Under the pieces are notes generated by a model. That model searched no databases. It was not told where the DNA came from and saw only the letters and a program-made list of their open reading frames with translations. From contig OZ029913.1 of NCBI GenBank assembly GCA_964023275.1, positions 48,177,976-48,241,975 of the forward strand: DNA of 64,000 bases. The letters are read 5' to 3'. The translations under genes were made by a program, and so were the position numbers. Of the stretch, positions 43,166-54,130 are shown in pieces. Position 1 is the first letter of the stretch; each line of letters starts with the position of its first letter. Source of the stretch: Norana najaformis. Taxonomy: Eukaryota > Annelida > Clitellata > Crassiclitellata > Hormogastridae.

Positions 43166-44231
43166 TGTAGATGAAGACGTGTGAATTTATTGTTTCTTTG
43201 TCAGTCTATGAGTACACAGGGTGTGTGCCTAGCGAGATTACTGGGTCTTCATCAGGTTCAACCAGAGCCTATTGAAAGACGTCCATGACTACTTCTGCTT
43301 CACGATAACCCGAGTAGATGACACGCATGCAAGATTGTTTGATGGTAGCAAGCTCCGTACAGTTGAGTGTCTTCAGCATACTAGAATACCCTTGCATTCA
43401 GAGCAGAGATGATTTGCCAACAATCTTTCACCCAATTTGTAGCATAGCGTTAACTTGATAAAAACACAGGATGAGATTTTTGATTGTGAACAATTCAGTG
43501 AATCATCACAGTTTCTAAATGTACGAATCTATCAACGATATTTGTAACTTGAATTACCAACAGAGTATACGACAGACTTCTTATACCAAATTTTCGCACT
43601 CTCTGAACAGTGTATTTGCGTCCGCTTCTGTAGGTCCTTTCCCACCAAGTCAGTGTGGTTACTGCTGGCATCTGATGTTGCATGCAAACACTGACCAATA
43701 AGAAGCTCATATAATTAAAATTTGTGCACAAATGCCCACATATCAAAAGTTTATATTTAGAATACATGCAAAATGCCAGCCAATCACAAACAAATCAAGT
43801 CACAATTCATCAACACCACTACGTCACAGAAAATTCTAACACCTCTCACCTGTTCAACGCATGAGAGCTAGATACATCTAGCAATAGCGAGCACTTGTGT
43901 TCTGTGTGTGCACAAATGACTCAACATCATCGAAATTTCTGATACAAATGCATGCTTACTCAACAGTGCAAAAATGATGTGCGCATTACCTTCATACCCT
44001 AGTGAAGTTTACAAATTGATCTCAGATGATTTGTACACGAAACATAATATGATATTGTGCAGTCAACTGTCAAAAAGGGAAACCAATTATACAAACACAA
44101 TGTTCTTAACTATAGAAAAAATCATAATTATTACAAGCAAGGGAAACAGTCTGCTGCCACATCCAATTTTACCTTATGATATCTCACATCAAATTGAAAG
44201 GCTCATAATGCAAACACCATCTGACGAGTTT
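43166..44231 (+). other. RHBDD1-type intron 2, middle part
   Basis: No recognisable coding or repeat signal. Confidence 0.4.
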
Positions 44232-44519
44232 TGCAGATTTGGTCCTTCCTGCTCAGGTCTGCACATAGGGCTACACAGCTTCTCCATTCATCTCTGTTGA
44301 CTGCCAGTCTTTCTGCCTCATCCCACGACATCTCCGAACACCCAAGGTTATCTCTGATGGTCTGTGGCCAGTTCTTCCTTGGTCTTCCCCTCCTCTGTTT
44401 CCCTTCAGGAATCCAGTTGCTTGATTGGCTCTTCTATCTTTGTCCATACAAATGACATGTCCCATCCATTTCAGTCTTCCCTTATCATCCACAAACTGTG
44501 CAGAATTCTTCGCAGCCAT
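44232..44519 (-). mobile_element. LINE-C-type C-terminal fragment
   Basis: Minus frame: GRLKWMGHVICMDKDRRANQ, then RGGEDQGRTGH, then MRQKDWQSTEMNGEAV. This matches the common LINE ending R.KWMGHVLRMDKDR.P..AL.W.P.G.R.RGRP..TWR....E. At least one frame change after ANQATGFL. Confidence 0.7.
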
Positions 44520-44584
44520 GTGCTACCTCCAGTCTCTTCTTGTTTGCCAGCATCATTGGCCAAGATTCTTTTTAGCAATAACCA

Positions 44585-44910
44585 CAGACTATCTCATCTA
44601 ATCTAATAACTTCTACAGTGCCAGTATTATAATGCCCAAGGCATCAATCAATGGTCGGTTCAAGTGAAGTCATAATCAAAATCATAATCCATCAAAGAAG
44701 CCAAGTCGAATTCCTATAGGTCAGAGAAACCAGAAGTTAGGCTTCGGTGAGCAAGCAAGTTGAAAGAGATGAGTCTTAAGTTTAGACCTGAATGACATCA
44801 CAGAACTGACGGAACAAATCAGACTTGGCAGCAAATTCCAAAGCCTTGGACCAGCAACCAAGAATGCTGTAGAACCCAACTGTTCTGGTGCGAGGGACAA
44901 CAAGAGCCAT
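44585..44910 (-). mobile_element. LINE-D 3' end, minus strand
   Basis: The tail words tcatctaatctaata and tgcccaaggcatcaatcaatggtc match LINE-D at 25561-25640. Minus frame 44903-44721 reads STAFLVAGPRLWNLLPSLIC and FRSKLKTHLFQLA, the conserved C-terminal end. 5'-truncated. Confidence 0.8.
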
Positions 44911-45329
44911 AGTGTTCATTGATCAAAGACTAGCTTTGTGACTGGTTGGCGGTTTGACAATCCCTGCTTTTGCAAGATCATCTGTCTGACCCTCTACCTC
45001 AGATCAATAAATCAAACCTGCTGTCTAAGCAGTAAACTCTCTAAAATGTTTCTGTTGACTCAGTGTCAAATGTTTTATCTAGACTCACTCAGTAATTCAC
45101 ATATCCCCCCAAATCATCATTATTATTGGCAGTTAAACCACATACCAGTGAACAGGAAATATACTTCCTAATCTTGTTTGCATGAACAATTTTTTTCCAT
45201 CATTAACCATGCCTGTGAGATATGAGTGTTCCAACTGTTTCTGTTAAACAGTACATGGTCTGTGCCAATGAGACATAAGTTTATTTGTGGAAATCAGGTA
45301 CAAGACAATTATGGTTTTTCAATCCATAA
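44911..45329 (+). other. RHBDD1-type intron 2, unassigned
   Basis: Nothing recognised before the gypsy debris. Confidence 0.35.
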
Positions 45330-47340
45330 CCAATTCTCATACCTTGAGCCAGCACTTTTCACATGACCAACACCACTCCTTAATGTCCTTCTTCATTCTT
45401 GGCTCTGCAACAGACAATTTAATTCTTTCTTGCAGTTTGTCTTCCATGAAATGTACTCTTTAGGTAACACCAATTGAAAAACAAGTTGATCCAAACTCTT
45501 AGACTTGAGGTAAAGTAAACCACCAACACAAAATTCAGAATTTATTTTGTCTATCATTTCCCAACATTTCTTAACAGATTCGTCCTCCTGCTGTTTCATA
45601 AATAATAGTGAATGGGCCATAGAATGTTTGCCTTGTCTACTGTCTTCTTTCTCATCTGACTCACCTCAGTGCTAAATAAATTTTCAAGATCTAGGTTTTT
45701 ACCTCCTCCATAATTTCCTCTTCATCTCTGGTTTCTGTAACTTCATCATTTTTCTCTTCTGCCTCGAGTTCTTTCACTTCCTCACTTCACTCTTTTCAAA
45801 CTTTTTAGCTTGCACTCTTGTCAAAACATAAGATGAATGTTGAGTATTGACCAAAATCGGTTGAAGCAATGACCTTAATTTTTCAGGGTGCAAAAACGGA
45901 TTTTATTTACCACCCATATTTTATACGATGGCCTACTATAAACACAAAGGACCACTATTTATCAAATTTGAATCTTTTCCACTTCTTCATTTTACAATCT
46001 CACATCCAGTTTGACCAATTTTGCTGGGACTGACTTTTCTGCTATACACTGGATGTTTACCTTTCATACTTCTTTCAGTTTCACATTTTGCACCAGCACT
46101 TAATTAACCGATGGGATTTCTGTATTGAAATCCATGAGTGCCTGAACCTGATTTTCTTTTCCTTCTGGTTGGCTTGAAGTTTCCACACTAATTTGTTCTA
46201 CGTTTGCCTTTCTCAAAGTGAACTTATGTTCCTCACTTAAGTTTCAATCAACCTGTGTCCAGCTGGAATCGCCTTTCCCGAGAGCTTCGGCTAATATTCC
46301 TCAGTTTGTCTCTTCCGCAGTTTCGCAAGCGCCTGAAGTCTGTATTATTTGCCAGTGGTCTCACTGGTTCGGGTCGGGAGTGCTTCTGATGAGTCTATTC
46401 TTGAAGTGGCGCTTTATAAATGTCAGATTACAATTACAATTACAATTCTAGTCCACATTTCATTACTGTTTTCGGTACTATTTCACTATTTTGGTACTAT
46501 TTCACTACTTCAAACATTTTTTATTAGTCTGCTCCTTTGAAATATTTACCACTTGCAATTTAAATGTTGACCTTTCTTCTGGATTAACAGCACAAGCTCT
46601 AGTGCTAAAATCCTTAGGCCCAGTTTGCTTATAATCTTTAATGAAATGTGTGCTTGATCGACAACTATAGCAATACCTTGCATTTGTATCATTCTTTTTA
46701 ACCGTCTTTCTTTACTTCCGAATTTACAAACTTACTTTGTCCTCATTCGTTCATATCTTCTTTCTTTACACTGGTCTTTTCTAGTTTCTGTTTGTTTTTA
46801 AAGTTCTTCCATTTACTCTGGTTACTGGTATTACTCTTGTTTGCATCTTCTTATAACCAGTCTTAGGTAGAATAGTAAACCCAATGCAATTATTTATGTA
46901 GATATATGCTAAATCTGTAATAACATCTGAGGGAAAACACTTTGTTTCTTCTTTAGATAACACAAACTTGCAAGGTCCTGGTGATAACAATTCTTTTAAA
47001 GAATCTGCAACTATCATGTCATACAATTTCTCACTTCCCTATTATGTACATAGCATGTGAACAAATTTTTCGAGCTTGCATTAACCAATGTAAAGGTTTA
47101 TTCTGCCAATTTCTTTGCCTGAAGTAACATCACTTTATACTCTTGAGGTGTTAATTTAAAATTTAGTCATCAAAATTGGTGTACTTGAAACGATTCACAA
47201 CAGTTCTAGCTTTTGATATCATTAAAGGTAAGAGCAATTTGACCAAGAGTTGTTTTTTAATACCAAAACTGTAAAAACATTTTCCACTGTTTCAAAGTAC
47301 AAGGGGATTGCTGCTAAATTATAAGGCATTTTGAGTAAAA
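45330..47340 (-). mobile_element. Ty3/gypsy gag-pol fossil
   Basis: Minus-strand parts in order: gag capsid-like block (MYDMIVADSLKELLSPGPCK, SDVITDLAYIYINN, about 47026-46880), a CCHC-like knuckle (CYSCRSSTHFIKDY, about 46680-46640), and the start of integrase with its zinc-binding region (SEFCVGGLLYLKSKSLDQLV, about 45540-45460). Reverse transcriptase and LTRs were not found, so it is an internal fragment. Badly broken (of the order of ten breaks or more) and interrupted by a plus-strand LINE-B tail at 46256-46447. Old relative to the LINE-B in it. Confidence 0.65.
46256..46447 (+). mobile_element. LINE-B 3' end, very young
   Basis: The 3' end of LINE-B (NRLSRELRLIFLSLSLPQFR, KRLKSVLF, stop, then tagttgaagtggcgctttataaatgtc-type 3' UTR and an ATTACAATTACAATTACAATT tail). 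By eye it differs from 53941-54110 at a single base before the tail. It lies inside the gypsy debris. Confidence 0.9.
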
Positions 47341-47787
47341 CATGTTTCATTGATCACCAGTTTCCTTCCTTTATGATATGAGTGACCCCTTCAAATATCT
47401 TTTCCTCTTCCTGTCTCTATCTACTGCCATTCTTACTCTTCTGGCCTATTTATCCTTTTCTCCTTATAAAGTGGTATGGTTGAGAGCAGTTATGATGACA
47501 TTGGTAGTCACAGGATGATATAGGATCAGATGCAGGATAGGACAATCTGAAAAGTTTGGTTTTCAATCTGGAGCAAAATGCTCCAGGGCAGAGATCAAGC
47601 AGAGGACAGTTCAAAGTGAAAGTGGAGGATTAGCAAACTCACAAATGTCTTTCTGGAGTTTTCCAGAGAAGTGGCAGGAAGGCTTTGAAATTAAGGGTAT
47701 TTTGATTTCAGTCAGCAGTATATATGGTATGTGTGTGTGCACGCGTGATTTGGCTGTTTTTCATTGGTTGTGCTCAATTTTGATTAG
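47341..47787 (+). other. RHBDD1-type intron 2, right end
   Basis: Intronic sequence leading to the ttttgattag acceptor at 47787. Nothing else recognised. Confidence 0.45.
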
Positions 47788-47874
47788 GTCATCTGTCGGG
47801 AATTATTGCTGGACTGCTGTATGTCAAGGGACCTCTTAAAGCAATCATGGACATTCTGTTCTCAATCTTTGCAG
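47788..47874 (+). CDS. RHBDD1: RHBDD1-type protease, coding exon 3
   Basis: Acceptor ttgattag/gtcatc, donor ctttgcag/gtatgc. Encodes GHLSGIIAGLLYVKGPLKAI and MDILFSIFA, matching human GHLAGILVGLMYTQGPLKKIMEAC. The His of GHLSG (residue 204 of the joined product) is the catalytic histidine paired with Ser153. 87 bases, phase 1 on both sides. The remaining C-terminal exons, including the cytosolic tail and p97/ubiquitin-binding region of the family, were not found up to 64000 and probably lie beyond the window or are too diverged to see. Confidence 0.9.
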
Positions 47875-48434
47875 GTATGCTGCATTTATTTATTAAAACC
47901 AATTAACACATATTAAGAAATCTTGAAAACAATACAGTTTTCTGGTCACAAACACCATTTAACTCTACCACTGGAATTACAATGGAACTGTTTACAGCTC
48001 TAGGCTTACAAAGCAACATGTGCAGAAATATCAAACAAGCTAATGGGTCAGTTGGCCCCAAATGACAACTGAGCTTTGCAGTTTAAATCATCCCAAAACT
48101 GGACAAAACATTGCAGATTCAAAAACATTGAAATTTAATTTGTGAAAAGTGAATAAAAGAGAAATAACAAAATTGTACATTAGGGTGTGTCTTAAATTTG
48201 AAGTTTCAAAATTAATAACCTGTTTTGTGTTCCACCGTGAGAAACATTGTTATTTGCCAAATGAGATGAAAATCAGAATAAATTTAGAACTTGTTCAAAG
48301 CCCCAGAAGAATCATCACTTAGAAAGCAATGTTACACATTGTAATTTTAAAAGATCTAAACAATTTCAACACTTACACATAAAAAATAAGACAAAAGCAA
48401 AACGAGAATAGTCAGTTATTTGTCATTTATTTGT
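47875..48434. other. Unassigned, probably RHBDD1-type intron 3
   Basis: No coding or repeat signal seen. Confidence 0.4.
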
Positions 48435-49581
48435 TCACTTCAGTGCTTTTGGGAATTTGTTTTGATAGTACTTGACCATTTGCAGAACAAATTGTATCTC
48501 TTCCTCATTGCAGACCAGGACTTCATTGAAGGACTGCATGAGAGCCACTCCTCTCTCTGCCAAATTATTCGCCACTCTTAAGGCAGATATGATGTCTTTT
48601 GCCTCACTGTATGACTGTTCTGACTACCATTGTTGTGGGTCTCGATCGAGAAAAGTGTCATCCTATCTGAGGATCTGAAAAAGTTTGGTAGTAGAAGTGG
48701 TAGAGCTTTTCTAGTTGGATCATGTATGGAAGGAAGCCTCTTTAGAGGTTCATCAGATCCCTGATTGTTGCACATGCTGTAAATCATGCGCTGTTTTTCG
48801 TCAACGGTGACTGAATCGTCAAAAAGGCTGAGGTCAACCAAGGTCTGCGACAAATACCAAACGTGTCAGGAAAATGCTGTTAGGGCGACCTGTGAGACTT
48901 CCTTGTCTGGGTAAATATGGATTGCCTTCAAGAATTGAAGATCATTCCTTGAGGCTTCATTGGGTAATGTACAGGTGAATCAGTTATTCATGTAGGTTAT
49001 GGTAACAAAACGTGACACCCGAAGTAAATGATTCCACATCTGTTGAGAATAGGATTGTCGATATGCCCTCTCTGTGTTCTGGTATTGTTGAAGGGAAACT
49101 GCTGTTTGAAAAGTCACATCTTGATTGCATAGATCGCACGTGCCATCCAGGGCGCTCGCTGAAATGCCCCTGGGTGCCTGAACTTTATTCCTTTCTGAAA
49201 GGTAGAATTCCATCGCACGTGCCATCCAGGGCGCTCGCTGAAATGCCCCTGGGTGCCTGAACTTTATTCCTTTCTGAAAGGTAGAATTCCTTCTAGGAAA
49301 ATGACTGTTAGTTCTAGTAGCTCTTTGTAGTTGTCTCTGTGGTGTTCAGTACCCAGTTGCTGCAATGCAAAGGTGATGACATTTTCCTGAATTTCTTTGA
49401 CATGCTGTTCTGCTTCTTTATCCTCCATTGCTGTGCAATACTTGGCCTGATCGATTTGTGGCCAGAAGTCACAGAAATGACTGAAGGGTTCCAATTTTGG
49501 AGACCTTGCATAATCATGAAGTGAAAACACTTTTTCTAGAACAATTTCTGAAACATGATGTCAACAAGCAAGGTTCAAGAA
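48435..49581 (-). pseudogene. Transposase-like gene, C-terminal segment
   Basis: Minus-strand blocks: HHVSEIVLEKVFSLHDYARS (49566-49500), FCDFWPQIDQAKY, DNYKELLELTVIFLEGILPF (about 49340-49270), SQTLVDLSLFDDSVTVDEKQ (48850), and RVANNLAERGVALMQSFNEV ending LQMVKYYQNKFPKALK stop (48570-48435). These are the conserved C-terminal blocks of a large group of uncharacterised transposase-like proteins scattered in cnidarian and arthropod genomes (FW..IDQ..Y; DY.EFLEL..IFLG; AERG.AL...FN). Stops (including the Arg/Cys-His-His block), frame changes and a 79-bp duplication show it is dead. Confidence 0.7.
49133..49290. repeat. 79-bp tandem duplication inside the transposase-like gene
   Basis: ATCGCACGTGCCATCCAGGG opens both units (49133-49211 and 49212-49290), and they appear identical. 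The duplication is not a multiple of three, so it breaks the frame; identity implies it is recent. Confidence 0.92.
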
Positions 49582-50547
49582 GGGTCATTCCAGCTCAACT
49601 CAACCAATGCCTCCCACCCGACCATCTCAGAATTGGCTGAAATTTTAACCACATGTTGCAAGATGTATTGGATGGAAAAGCCCAAAACTTTTCTGCAATA
49701 TTTCAAATACTTTCAATACTTTCCAAGATATCGTTGATTCCGTGATAAGTGTTCCAAAAATCCCAATGGTGTTTTTTGTTTTAAGGAGTTTACAGAGTAT
49801 CAAATATGGTCATTTAATACCATCCATAATTGCAACTTGTGATGCCAAAAAATGACCATATTTGATACTCTGTAAACTCCTTAAAACAAAAAACACCATT
49901 GGGATTTTTGGAACACTTATCAAATGATCTATGCTCTATCAGAAAATGCAATAAAAAATAATATTTTTATGGGCCTTTTTTGGGAATATTTTTTATCTCT
50001 GACCCCCTTGTCAGATTTGGTGAACTTTGACCTACTATATCCAGCAGATGTGAATAAGTAATCAGGTCAAACTCTGCCAAGTAATTGCCAGCTACACAGA
50101 CAGTATACATATAAAAATTGATTGCATTGTGCCTGGTAATTGTGGAGATATTGATCACAGAATATTGCAAAATTTAGAAATAAAATGAATATGAAGGCAC
50201 TTTTGACATTTAATACAGCTGAAATCATAGGACACACAATAATAATAATTACATTTTTGTAATCTGCACAAGAAACTGTACAGATAGAAAAAAATCATCT
50301 AAATTGGTTTAAAAGCTCTAGAGATATTAATTCTCAAAAAGTGGACATTGTGAAGTGTCGCAAAATGCCTTCAGAGGGTGGGGTCATGGAATCAACACTA
50401 TGTCGGAAAGTATTTGAAATATTGCAGAAACATTTTGGGCTTTTCCATCCAATACATCTTGCAACATGTGGTTAAAATTTCAGCCAATTCTGAGATGGTT
50501 GGGCGGGAACTTTTCTCAGAATTGGTTGAGTTGAGCTGGAATGACCC
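49582..50547. mobile_element. 966-bp inverted-repeat DNA element with inner perfect hairpin
   Basis: Terminal inverted repeats of about 145 bases start GGGTCATTCCAGCTCAACTC at 49582 and in reverse complement at 50547. AGAA lies on both sides as a likely 4-bp target duplication, and the transposase-like gene reads on across it (GKDF on one side, HHVSEIVL on the other). Inside is a second structure: a perfect 72-base inverted repeat (49744-49815 and 49850-49921) around a 34-base loop. No transposase. The 4-bp duplication is unusual; superfamily not assigned. Confidence 0.85.
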
Positions 50548-50734
50548 AGAAGTCCTTTCCTAATTCCGTTTCCAGCTTGATGCATATGCCACCCTTGCAA
50601 CCTATGTTACTTGCCGCTGTGTTGAAACACATGGCCACAATTCTGTCCTCCAATCCCCTACTTCTGATCTCGGCCAAATGTGCATCTGCTATGACGGCTC
50701 CAGTCCCGGATTGGAGCTCGGGGATGGACGTCAT
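50548..50734 (-). pseudogene. Transposase-like gene, middle segment
   Basis: Reads SIPELQSGTGAVIADAHLAE, DRIVAMCFNTAASNIGCKGG and ICIKLETELGKDF. The related proteins have C.DTTASNTG at this point, so the acidic residue expected there is Asn here. The segment is bounded on the left by the inverted-repeat element and on the right by LINE-B. Confidence 0.75.
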
Positions 50735-53700
50735 GTTTGCGCTTCGGTGTGTTGTTGCCGACCCGTTTGTATTTGAATTTTCATCGGATTTTCGTCAACT
50801 TCGGGCGTTTGTTGCGTTTTCTGTTGGATTATACCTACGCTATCTAACTTGTGGATTACTACGGCTTGTTTGTTCTTGGGTTAACGAGCGTAAATTATCT
50901 TAATTTTGTTTGAATTAAGTTGACAAGATGGCCGCTTCTTCCCCAACTCCTCCGACTCGTGTGTACACTTCCGCTGAGCTACGTACCTACAATCAACCCG
51001 CTCTCACCATTCGACGTTCCTTACGTAAGACTCTATTCAAGCTTCATCTATGGCGACCGGCATCTTCACGGCCTGGATTATCATCTCCCTCCTGCCAATC
51101 TCAGCCTACACCGTTGGACTCTGCTCCGTCGCCTACCTCTCGGCTGCCCTCAGACCTGGGTGGCAGTGATGGACTTAGACTTGGGACACTGAACGCTCGG
51201 TCACTGGGAAATAAGTTTATGGAGATCGCCAACTCCATCTGTCAGCATAATCTGGATATTCTCGTCGTCATGGAGTCTTGGCACTCCTCTTCCTCTGATG
51301 TTCCGGTTCGACGTGCTGCTCCTCCGGGCTACCTATTCCTCGATGCTCCTCGCCTGGTTGATCCCTCACGTGATTCGCATCCTCTTGCGCAAAATCATGG
51401 TGGCATTGTTGTCTACCATCGAGAACATTTTCGGGTCAAAAAGATCCCTCTTCCTCTCCCTGTTTCCACGTTCGAAGCATTATGCCTCTCCTGCGCCACG
51501 ACTCGTGGTCCAGTCACCGTTCTTGCCCTCTACCGGCCAGGCTCCTCTCCTGTTATGTCGACCTTCTACACCGAGTTCTCCTCGCTTCTGGAAGTCTTCG
51601 CCACCTTCAACTGCCAGCTAATCATAACCGGGGACCTGAACATTCACCTCGAGAACCCAGATCTTCCAGAGTCTGTCCGCTTCAACGATCTGCTTTTCCA
51701 ATTTGGCTTCATTCAGCATGTCGCTGAATCTACTCATGTGCTGGGAGGCTGGCTTGATGTCATTATCACCCGTGATGACTGTAACATCTCAGATGTTATA
51801 GTAGAACCTCCAGCTCTCTCAGACCATGGACTTCTTCTATACAAGGTTCCTTTTCTATGTACCCAGCCAACATACGTGCTTCGGCTTGTACGTGGTTGGA
51901 ACAACTTGGACCGTGAGGCATTCCGTGCTGGTCTGAACAATAGTCCTCTCTGCGGAGACCTCTCCTCCCTCGCTGGTCGCTCGTCTGAAGAGCTCTTTGC
52001 TCTCTTTGACTCTTCAGTTCGCCTCCTCATCGATGACCTCCTTCCGCTTCGTCCGCAGCGGGCCCGTCGGAGACCGTTAGCACTTTGGTTTGACCGATCC
52101 TGCCGTACTTTACGTCGTGATGTCAGGCGGCACGAGCGAAGGTATCGACGAACATGTGATCCTGCCGATCGTCTCGACTGGATCCACCATCTTCGCTTAA
52201 TGCACCGGGAGTTTCGAGCCAAAGAAATGGCATACTGGGAGTCATTGATTGAGCGGGAGAGGAGCAATCCGCGTCGCCTCTGGTCTTCGCTCTCCGGTGT
52301 CCTCGGCCGTTCTACCGCTTCTAACTCTCTGGCCCAGCCTCCGTTCACAGCGAACGACTACCTCGACTACATGCGCGGGAAGATCGACTCGATCCGCCAA
52401 TCCACTGATGGTTCTCCTCCTCCTTCCTTTCCTCCTACGTCATCTAGGCTTTCATGCTGGAAGGCTCTGCCTTTGGACGTCCTTCGTCGGCTCCTGCTGG
52501 AGTCACCTGCTAAGTCCTGTGAACTGGACTTATTACCACCATTTTTAATCAAGGATTTTATAGATGACTTAATTCCGTTCTTACACTTGCTATGTAATAC
52601 CTCCCTGGGTCAGGGTTCACTCCCGGCTTCTCACAAACGTGCTGTAGTCTTTCCCTCTCTCAAGCGCCAGGGACTTGACCCCAATGATATCTAACTACCG
52701 ACCTATCTCTAACCTTTCCTTCCTCTCTAAGCTTCTTGAAAGATGTGTGTCCGTCCAACTGGTCGACTACCTTGACTCTAACTCCCTCATGCCTTCTCTT
52801 CAATCCGGATTTAGGAAGTTCCACTCTACTGAATCACTTATTACACGTCTCCTGGCTGATGTCTTTGGAGCTTTTGACCGTGGACATGTTACTCTTCTTG
52901 CCCTCTATGATGTTAGTGCTGCTTTTGACACTGTGGATCACTCTATCCTTTTGGAGCGTCTAGAAAAATCTTTTGGCATTACTGATATGGCCCTTCTTTG
53001 GTTTCAGTCTTTCCTCTCAGACCGCTCTCATTTTGTTATCTTTGGGCCTACACGTTCCGCCTGGTCCCTTATACCTTTTGGCCTTCTTCAGGGTTCTGTT
53101 CTGGCCCCTCTCCTCTACATTCTGTACACTGCCGACCTGGCACGGGTTCTCCTTCCTATGGGTGTTGCTGTCCATCAGTATGCAGATGACACTCAGGCCT
53201 TCGTTCATGGCCCAGCGGAAGCGGCTTCCTCTCTGGTTGAGAGTATTCTTGACGCAACATCTGCCCTTGGTCTCTGGATGTCCTCTAATTGCCTCCGACT
53301 GAACTCTGCTAAGACCCAGTTCATCTGGCTTGGTGGTCTTGCTCAGCTGGCAAAGATTGATTCATCATCCTTACGCCAGAGGTTTCCGGACATTCTATTC
53401 TGTTCCAAAGTCTGTGATCTTGGGGTTGTTCTGGACCGGGAACTCTCCTTGACCGATCATGTTAACAGTGTCTCCCGCTCATGCTTCTACCACCTTCGTC
53501 AGCTTCGTACCATCCGCCGCTCCCTCTCCTTTCATGCCGTTACTACTCTAATTCATGCCCTTATCTGCACCAGGGTGAACTTTGGTAACGCTATCTTTGC
53601 TGGACTCTCACTTGCCAATATTTCCAAGCTTCAATCTGTTCTCAGTGCTTCTGCCCGTCTTATTGGAGGCGTCCCCAGGTATGGCCATATAACTTCCTTT

Positions 53701-54130
53701 GTACGGGACACTCTACACTGGCTTCCCATTCAGCAGCGTATCCAGTTCAAGATCCTAACGCTTATGCGTAATTGTCTCATTGGCTCTGCTCCATCATATC
53801 TTAGGGACTTCTGCATTTCGGTCTCGTTGGTTCCAGGCTGTAGCACTCTCCGGTCGGCCTCCCTTGGACTTCTGACTGTCCCTCGTATGCGCACTGCTAC
53901 AGCGCAGTCTAGAAGCTTTGCCTATGTTGGACCCAATAGCTGGAATCGCCTTTCCCGAGAGCTTCGGCTAATATTCCTCAGTTTGTCTCTTCCGCAGTTT
54001 CACAAGCGCCTGAAGTCTGTATTATTTGCCAGTGGTCTCACTGGTTCGGGTCGGGAGTGCTTCTGATGAGTCTATTCTTGAAGTGGCGCTTTATAAATGT
54101 CAGATTACAATTACGATTACAATTACAATG
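50735..54130 (+). mobile_element. LINE-B, nearly complete and young
   Basis: The 5' UTR begins about 50735 (GTTTGCGCTTCGGTGTG); ORF from ATG 50928. Endonuclease: RLGTLNARSLGNKFMEIANS, LDILVVMESWHSS, CQLIITGDLNIHLENP, GGWLDVIITRDDCNISDV, ALSDHGLLL (catalytic N, E, D and SDH present). Linker RRHERRYRRTCDPADRLDWI. Frame 1 runs to 52694; frame 2 opens at 52675 with SNYRPISNLSFLSKLLERCV, QSGFRKFHSTESLITRLLAD, LLALYDVSAAFDTVDHSILL, GLLQGSVLAPLLYILYTADL, HQYADDTQAF, then the thumb, to the stop at 54066. One small indel near 52685 separates them; otherwise both are open. 3' tail ATTACGATTACAATTACAAT. No second ORF1 was seen upstream. It cuts the transposase-like gene. Confidence 0.93.

Noticed and set aside
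51734-52348. 204-codon Arg/Ser-rich minus-strand frame
   Set aside because: Antisense of the intact LINE-B endonuclease frame; composition is that of reversed codons.
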